Origin: Flavobacterium sp.
GTDB taxonomy: Bacteria; Bacteroidota; Bacteroidia; Flavobacteriales; Flavobacteriaceae
Direction: 5' to 3'
Length of the DNA stretch: 32,665 nt
NCBI GenBank assembly: GCA_020048955.1
Contig: JAIFLT010000123.1
Location: forward strand, 1-32,665
Part shown: positions 27,313 to 32,665 of the stretch, piece after piece
Layout: the number at the start of each line of letters is the position of its first letter
How positions within the stretch are numbered: the stretch's first letter is position 1
Made by a program: the position numbers and the translations under genes
Notes under the pieces: generated by a model
The model's database searches: none
The model's input: only the letters and a program-made list of their open reading frames with translations
Told to the model about the DNA's origin: nothing

Positions 27313-28137
27313 ATGAATGAATCGCTAACGAGATTACTTTCGGGTGTAGTTTATGTAACACTATTACTATTAGCTACTTCTTACTCTGCTGATAGTTTTT
27401 TTTTACTATTTGGTGTTTTTATGCTCATTGCTATTTATGAGTTTTGCCAATTAATTAATTTAAATAAAATTCTTCCCATTATAGTTGGAGGAATTGCGTT
27501 TTACTTGGGAAGCCAATTTAAAACCAACAAAACAAACGATATTTTAATATTAATTGCAACGCTTTTTGTTTCCATAAAATGTTTACTTTTATTGTTCAAT
27601 ACCAAGAAAGAAAAAATTGATACCCTTTCAAAATACATATACCTTATTGGTTATGTAATCTTACCTTTTATTCTAGTTGCCAAAATTCCTTTTGTTGGAA
27701 ATAATTTCAGACCCAAAATTATTATTAGTATTTTTATCCTAATTTGGACCAACGATACTTTTGCTTATATCGTAGGAAAATCAATTGGAAAACATAAATT
27801 ATTAGAGAAAATATCACCTAAAAAAACCATCGAAGGATTTTTTGGAGGAATGGTTTTCTCGGTTTTAGCAGGTTTTTTAATATCAAAATACTATTTCGAT
27901 CCCAATCCGAAATACTTTACTACTTCGGTTTTAATTTGGACTATTAGTGCTGTTATTATCAGTATTTTCAGTACTTTGGGCGATTTAATTGAATCCAAAT
28001 TTAAGCGCATTGCTGGCGTAAAAGATAGCGGAAAAATTATGCCAGGTCATGGAGGTATTTTAGATCGCTTAGATAGTATTATATTTGTAGCTCCATTTGT
28101 ATTTTTGTTTTATCAAATTTTAGATTATGTTTCATAA
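27313..28137 (+). CDS. cdsA: Phosphatidate cytidylyltransferase
   Basis: Polytopic; WTNDTFAYIVGKSIGKHKL, SPKKTIEGFFGG, STLGDLIESKFKRIAGVKDSGKIMPGHGGILDRLDS. Confidence 0.95.
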   Translation: MNESLTRLLSGVVYVTLLLLATSYSADSFFLLFGVFMLIAIYEFCQLINLNKILPIIVGGIAFYLGSQFKTNKTNDILILIATLFVSIKCLLLLFNTKKEKIDTLSKYIYLIGYVILPFILVAKIPFVGNNFRPKIIISIFILIWTNDTFAYIVGKSIGKHKLLEKISPKKTIEGFFGGMVFSVLAGFLISKYYFDPNPKYFTTSVLIWTISAVIISIFSTLGDLIESKFKRIAGVKDSGKIMPGHGGILDRLDSIIFVAPFVFLFYQILDYVS

Positions 28138-28777
28138 AGAAGGTGCCAAGATTATTCTTATTTCTACAACGCTTTTTGTAGTTTTACTATTAGTTTCTCC
28201 AATTATTTTTACTAATCCTTGGATACTAAAACCACTTCAAATACTAATGCTGTTGCTTTTAGTGACCGTATTACAATTTTTTAGAAATCCAAAAAGACCT
28301 CTAGAAGTTAATGATTACACTATTATTGCTCCAGTAGATGGAAAAGTGGTAGTTATAGAAGAAGTGTTTGAACCTGAATATTTTAAAGACCAACGTTTAC
28401 AAGTTTCTATATTCATGTCGCCAATAAATGTGCACGTAACTCGTTATGCCACAAGTGGTAGAGTGAGATATAGCAAATATCATCCTGGCAAATTTCTAGT
28501 TGCTTGGCATCCAAAAGCAAGTACAGAAAACGAAAGAACAACAGTTGTAATTGAAAATAGAATTTTTGGTGAAATTATGTACCGACAAATTGCTGGTGCT
28601 TTAGCAAAAAGAATTATAAATTATGCCGAAGAAGGAATGCAAGTAAGACAAGGTGAAGATGCAGGATTTATAAAATTTGGTTCAAGAGTAGATATTTATT
28701 TACCCATTGGAACCACTGTAAATGTAAAAATTGGACAAAAAGCAGTAGGAAATCAAACTATAGTTGCTAGCAAATAA
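28127..28777 (+). CDS. psd: Phosphatidylserine decarboxylase (short form)
   Basis: IIAPVDGKVV, FMSPINVHVTR, and FGSRVDIYLP proenzyme-cleavage region; start overlaps the cdsA end by 11 nt. Confidence 0.92.
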   Translation: MFHKEGAKIILISTTLFVVLLLVSPIIFTNPWILKPLQILMLLLLVTVLQFFRNPKRPLEVNDYTIIAPVDGKVVVIEEVFEPEYFKDQRLQVSIFMSPINVHVTRYATSGRVRYSKYHPGKFLVAWHPKASTENERTTVVIENRIFGEIMYRQIAGALAKRIINYAEEGMQVRQGEDAGFIKFGSRVDIYLPIGTTVNVKIGQKAVGNQTIVASK

Positions 28778-29047
28778 ATGCAAGAAGATTTAGAAAAACG
28801 ATTTGAAAATGCCGTAGCCTTGGCAAATACAATAACTCAAGCCGAACTACCCCAAGATGTTCAGTTGCGATTGTATGCTTTGTATAAACAATCTACTCAC
28901 GGAACAATTACCAATCGTGTTTATCCTGTATATGACCTAAGAAATGCGTTTAAAATGAATGCTTGGATGCAAATTAGTCATCTTAGTCAAGAAGAATGTA
29001 TGGAATTATATATTGATGCCATAAATGATTTAGTTAAAAAAAGATAA
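28778..29047 (+). CDS. Acyl-CoA-binding protein
   Basis: LYALYKQSTHGTI...DLRNAFKMNAWMQISHLSQEECMELYIDAI matches the ACBP pattern YxLYKQAT...KWxAW...SKEEAMxxYI. Confidence 0.85.
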   Translation: MQEDLEKRFENAVALANTITQAELPQDVQLRLYALYKQSTHGTITNRVYPVYDLRNAFKMNAWMQISHLSQEECMELYIDAINDLVKKR

Positions 29048-29050
29048 CCA

Positions 29051-29821
29051 ATGAAAAAAGTAATTTTAATTGTATTAAGTTCGATTTTTTTTCTTTCTAT
29101 TGGTTCCTGCAAAAGGAAAAAATATACCGAAGTAGTTGAAGTTCCTCTTCCAACAAAAGAAGAAAAAATGACTATAGGTTTACCAGAAGACGTTAAAGCC
29201 GATGCTGGCGCTTTTGAATTGTTGAAACTTCCCTATAACTATGATGCCTTAGCTCCCAATATTGATGCTATGACTTTGGAACTGCATTACTCTAAACATT
29301 ATTTAACATACACCAACAACTTAAATAAGGCTTTGGCTGGAACCGAGTTAGAAAGTCTTCCAATCGATGAGATTTTCAAAAAATTAGATTTAAACAATGC
29401 CGATTTACGAAACAATTTAGGAGGCTATTACAACCATACTTTGTATTTTGATAGTATGACACCAAAAGCTATCGAAAAACCATCCGAAATTTTGGCAAGT
29501 GCCATTGATAAAGATTTTGGTTCATTTGATAATTTTAAAATTCAGTTTGAAGAGGCTGCTACTAAGCAATTTGGCTCGGGTTGGGCTTGGTTGATAGTTG
29601 ATAAAGCAGGTAAACTGCAAGTTACAAGCACACCAAATCAAGACAATCCGTTAATGCCAAGAGCCGTTGTTGCAGGAACTCCAATTTTAGCTATTGATGT
29701 CTGGGAACACGCCTACTACTTGAATTATCAAAACAAAAGAAAGAAATACATTGAAGCTTTTTTTAATGTCATCAACTGGAAAAAAGTTGGTGAAAAATAT
29801 GAAGAAGCCATTAAAAAATAA
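29051..29821 (+). CDS. Fe/Mn superoxide dismutase with lipoprotein signal
   Basis: Lipobox SIGSC; HYSKHYLTY; NLGGYYNHTLYF; FGSGWAWL; DVWEHAYYLNYQNKR. Confidence 0.92.
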   Translation: MKKVILIVLSSIFFLSIGSCKRKKYTEVVEVPLPTKEEKMTIGLPEDVKADAGAFELLKLPYNYDALAPNIDAMTLELHYSKHYLTYTNNLNKALAGTELESLPIDEIFKKLDLNNADLRNNLGGYYNHTLYFDSMTPKAIEKPSEILASAIDKDFGSFDNFKIQFEEAATKQFGSGWAWLIVDKAGKLQVTSTPNQDNPLMPRAVVAGTPILAIDVWEHAYYLNYQNKRKKYIEAFFNVINWKKVGEKYEEAIKK

Positions 29822-29824
29822 ACT

Positions 29825-29856
29825 AAAATCTCAAGCCAACAACTTGGGATTTTTTT
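29825..29856 (+). terminator. Rho-independent terminator after the LUD-cdsA-psd-ACBP-SOD operon
   Basis: 11-bp stem (one G-U) 29825-29835/29843-29853 with T-run 29850-29856. Confidence 0.8.
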
Positions 29857-29934
29857 GTTTAGTATTCCCTTAATCAAGTGTTAAATAAACCTATATTTTA
29901 TTGCAAACCACTAGAGTAAAAAAATCCATTTTAT

Positions 29935-29942
29935 TATCTTTG
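29935..29942 (+). promoter_or_regulatory. Putative -7 element TATCTTTG for the M28 peptidase gene
   Basis: Perfect TAnnTTTG; lies inside the nominal ORF if started at TTG 29901, arguing for the ATG at 29976. Confidence 0.5.
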
Positions 29943-29975
29943 CTCGCATTTAAAAATTACCTTATTAAATTATAT

Positions 29976-32198
29976 ATGTATCTAAATACTTCAAAACTAA
30001 ATTCTTTTGCTAAGTTCTTTTTTCTACTTCTTTCTTTAAACGTTGTTGGACAAGAGAAAAATCTTAAAAACATTCAAAAACTAACTAATGGCGGTGACAA
30101 TGCTGAGGCGTATTTTAGTCCAAACAGCTCGTTATTAACTTTACAAGTTTCTAATCCGAAAGCGAATATTCTTTGCGATCAGATTTATATGTATGATTTG
30201 CAAAGCAAAAGTTATTCTTCAGAAAATTTGAAACTAATTTCTACCGGAAAAGGAAGAACTACTTGTTCCTATTTCATGCCCGACGGAAAACACATTATTT
30301 ATGCCTCGACTCATGCTTCAAGTGAAGCTTGTCCTGCACCACCAAAACCAAAAGACGGAAAATACCTTTGGGCAGTTTACCCAGAATTTGATATTTATAT
30401 TGCCGATTTGAAGGGTAACATTGTAAAACAATTAACCAATACTCCAGGATATGACGCTGAAGCTGTAGTTTCTCCAGATGGAAAGAAAATTGCCTTCACT
30501 TCTACTCGTTCTGGTGATTTAGAATTGTGGACCATGGACATTGACGGAAGTAATTTGAAACAAGTTACTAATGGTTTGGGTTATGATGGTGGAAGTTTCT
30601 TTTCGCACGATAGTAAAAAATTAGTTTTCCGTTCGTCTAGACCAAAAACTGAAAAAGACATTAAAGAATACAAAGATTTATTAGCAGAAAATGTAGTAGC
30701 TCCAACAGAAATGGAAATCTACACTTGTAATGTTGATGGAACTGACGTTAAACAAGTTACTCACTTAGGAAAAGCCAATTGGGCACCATTTTTTAGTCCG
30801 AACGATAAAAAAATTATCTTTTCTTCCAATCATCATTCCACTCGTGGCTATGATTTTCAGTTGTATATGATTGATGTAGATGGAACTAATTTGAAACAAA
30901 TAACTTGGGAAAGTGAATTTAACGCCTTTCCAATGTTTTCACCAGACGGAAAGAAATTGGTTTGGTCTAGCAATCGTCAACAAACTGCCGCTCGTGAAAC
31001 CAATGTTTTTATTGCAGATTGGGTTGACAGTGACGAATCAGAAAATGTAAAACCAGAAGTTCTTAATAAACATATATCTTATTTGGCTTCCGATGAGTTG
31101 AAAGGTCGTTTAACAGGTTCTGTTGGCGAGCAAAAAGCTGCTGATTATATTTCGGCACAATTCAAAGCTTTAGGATTAAAACCCTACAGTGGAAAAACAT
31201 ATTTACAAAAATTTGATTACAAAGTTCGATTGAGTCCAAACGATTCTATTACCGATAAAAGCGAAACTAATAATGGTAGAAACGTTATTGCTTACTTAGA
31301 TAATAAAGCGGCTAAAACAATCGTAATTGGTGCGCATTATGACCATTTAGGATTGAACGAGCATAACAATTCAACCAAACCCAATTCTAAAGGAGAAATT
31401 CACAATGGCGCTGATGATAATGCTTCTGGAGTTTCTGGTGTTTTAGAATTGGCTCGTATGTTGTCAAAAAACAAGACTACTGAAAAAGCCAACTATATTT
31501 TTGCTTTATTTTCTGGTGAAGAAGATGGTTTGATAGGTTCTAAACACATGGCAGAAACATTGAAAACATTGTATCCAAATGTGGTTGCCATGATTAATAT
31601 GGACATGATTGGACGTTTGAGCGACAAAAAAGAGATGATTGTTGGTGGTGTTGGAACCTCTCCAGAATTCAAAAAACTGGTAGAAAAAAATAAACCCGCT
31701 GGTTTTAACGTTACAACAGAAGACAGTGGCACAGGACCAACCGATCATACTTCATTTTATTTGAAAGATATTTCGGTTTTAAATTTCTTTACAGGAACGC
31801 ATGGCGATTACCACAAACCAAGTGATGATACTGATAAAATTAATTTCAATGGTGTAAAAAACATTGTAGAATTTGTTTTTAGAATTGCTAATGATGTAGC
31901 TGATTTAGATAAAGTAGCCTTTACTAAAACCAAAGCTAATGCCGGAAAAACAAGACCAAAATACAAAGTAACGATGGGAATTATGCCTGATTACTCAGAG
32001 CATCCTGATGGTTTACATGTTGATGGCGTAACAGAAAATAGACCTGCACAAGTTGCTGGAATTAAAGAAGGTGATGTGATTACAAAAATTGGAACCACAA
32101 CCATCAAAGACGTTTATAACTATATGGAAGCTTTAGGCAAAATCAACCCAGGTGACGAACTAGAAGTTACTTATGTCTATTTCATCCTCAATTGTTAA
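29976..32198 (+). CDS. M28 family metallopeptidase with N-terminal TolB/WD40-like propeller and C-terminal PDZ-like domain
   Basis: Repeated SPDGKKIAFTSTRSGDLELW motifs; M28 metal motifs GAHYDHLG, NGADDNASG, SGEEDGLIGS, NMDMIGR, TDHTSFY; PDZ-like VTENRPAQVAGIKEGDVITKIG. ATG 29976 chosen over TTG 29901. Confidence 0.9.
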   Translation: MYLNTSKLNSFAKFFFLLLSLNVVGQEKNLKNIQKLTNGGDNAEAYFSPNSSLLTLQVSNPKANILCDQIYMYDLQSKSYSSENLKLISTGKGRTTCSYFMPDGKHIIYASTHASSEACPAPPKPKDGKYLWAVYPEFDIYIADLKGNIVKQLTNTPGYDAEAVVSPDGKKIAFTSTRSGDLELWTMDIDGSNLKQVTNGLGYDGGSFFSHDSKKLVFRSSRPKTEKDIKEYKDLLAENVVAPTEMEIYTCNVDGTDVKQVTHLGKANWAPFFSPNDKKIIFSSNHHSTRGYDFQLYMIDVDGTNLKQITWESEFNAFPMFSPDGKKLVWSSNRQQTAARETNVFIADWVDSDESENVKPEVLNKHISYLASDELKGRLTGSVGEQKAADYISAQFKALGLKPYSGKTYLQKFDYKVRLSPNDSITDKSETNNGRNVIAYLDNKAAKTIVIGAHYDHLGLNEHNNSTKPNSKGEIHNGADDNASGVSGVLELARMLSKNKTTEKANYIFALFSGEEDGLIGSKHMAETLKTLYPNVVAMINMDMIGRLSDKKEMIVGGVGTSPEFKKLVEKNKPAGFNVTTEDSGTGPTDHTSFYLKDISVLNFFTGTHGDYHKPSDDTDKINFNGVKNIVEFVFRIANDVADLDKVAFTKTKANAGKTRPKYKVTMGIMPDYSEHPDGLHVDGVTENRPAQVAGIKEGDVITKIGTTTIKDVYNYMEALGKINPGDELEVTYVYFILNC

Positions 32199-32217
32199 TT
32201 CGATTGAGGATTTTTTT
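32184..32217 (+). terminator. Rho-independent terminator overlapping the end of the M28 CDS
   Basis: ATCCTCAATTG / CGATTGAGGAT stem (32184-32194/32201-32211; 11 bp including one T-G) followed by T7. Confidence 0.85.
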
Positions 32218-32303
32218 ATTAACCTTTTTTACTTAATTTGATAATATACTCCACATAAAAACTAAGCTTTAATTTTAATAACTTTAGTAAAAAATTAAAG
32301 GTA

Positions 32304-32471
32304 ATGGAAATAAATTGGTATATGGTTGGAAGCGTTATTATATTTACAATTGTCTTGGTTGTTTTTTTAATAATGCGAAATTTAAAGGACAAGAAAAATT
32401 ATGAAAAATATTTAAAAAAGAATGATAAATCTATTCCTATAAAAGATGAAATAGACTCGGATGAGCTATAA
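32304..32471 (+). CDS. Small single-pass membrane protein (55 aa)
   Basis: Not in the ORF track: MEINWYMVGSVIIFTIVLVVFLIMRNLKDKKNYEKYLKKNDKSIPIKDEIDSDEL*; one TM helix, basic then acidic tail. Confidence 0.6.
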   Translation: MEINWYMVGSVIIFTIVLVVFLIMRNLKDKKNYEKYLKKNDKSIPIKDEIDSDEL

Positions 32472-32481
32472 AATAAAAAAA

Positions 32482-32508
32482 TCCTGAGCATTAAACTCAG
32501 GACTTTTC
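32482..32508. terminator. Rho-independent terminator between convergent genes
   Basis: TCCTGAG-CATTAAA-CTCAGGA stem-loop followed by CTTTT. Confidence 0.7.
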
Positions 32509-32510
32509 TA

Positions 32511-32665
32511 TTATTTTAAACCAGCAATACTTTGTTCTATGGTGGCTATTTTGGCTAAAGCATCGGCTTCTTTTTTGCGTTCCATTTCTAATACTTTTTC
32601 TGGTGCGCCGTTTACAAACTTCTCGTTAGATAACTTAGCTTGTACCGATTTTAAAAATCCTTTGG
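32511..32665 (-). CDS. valS: Valyl-tRNA synthetase, C-terminal coiled-coil end (partial)
   Basis: Minus-strand translation ...PKDFLKSVQAKLSNEKFVNGAPEKVLEMERKKEADALAKIATIEQSIAGLK*, typical ValRS C-terminus (FVxxAPxxVxxxExxKxxDA). Confidence 0.85.
   Translation of the reverse strand, partial: KGFLKSVQAKLSNEKFVNGAPEKVLEMERKKEADALAKIATIEQSIAGLK

Noticed and set aside
31493-31748. Two minus-strand ORFs (79 and 80 aa) over the M28 catalytic region
   Set aside because: Mutually overlapping shadows of a conserved metallopeptidase domain.

Overview
This AT-rich window looks like a Bacteroidota (Flavobacterium-like) chromosome, judging from type IX secretion (T9SS) C-terminal signals, TAnnTTTG-type -7 promoter elements and the housekeeping gene neighbourhoods. 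Four blocks stand out. (1) 1-5996: the 3' part of a large GAF/class III adenylyl cyclase, then a lipoxygenase-family protein, then a catalase-related heme protein of the coral allene-oxide-synthase type. They are tightly packed and the last two are coupled by TGATG. This looks like a bacterial oxylipin operon attached to a cyclic-nucleotide signalling protein and is the most interesting system here. (2) 6514-17420: a MocR-type regulator whose PLP-binding Lys position is Arg, followed by a tight operon encoding a T9SS secreted protein, a Calx-beta/lamin-tail lipoprotein, a DcuC-like carrier, an isoaspartyl dipeptidase, two porin-like proteins and an M14 metallopeptidase. It is a candidate isoaspartyl-peptide/aspartate scavenging locus, with direct repeats in the promoter as a candidate MocR operator. 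(3) 17.6-26.6 kb: conserved genes (DEAD-box helicase, M14 peptidase, Nudix, pyrE, SRPBCC, birA, rsfS, ftsH). (4) 26.7-32.6 kb: LUD protein, cdsA, psd, acyl-CoA-binding protein, SOD lipoprotein, M28 peptidase, a small membrane ORF and the 3' end of valS. No tRNA, rRNA, CRISPR or obvious transposase was seen. All family calls come from motif reading; no database search was run.
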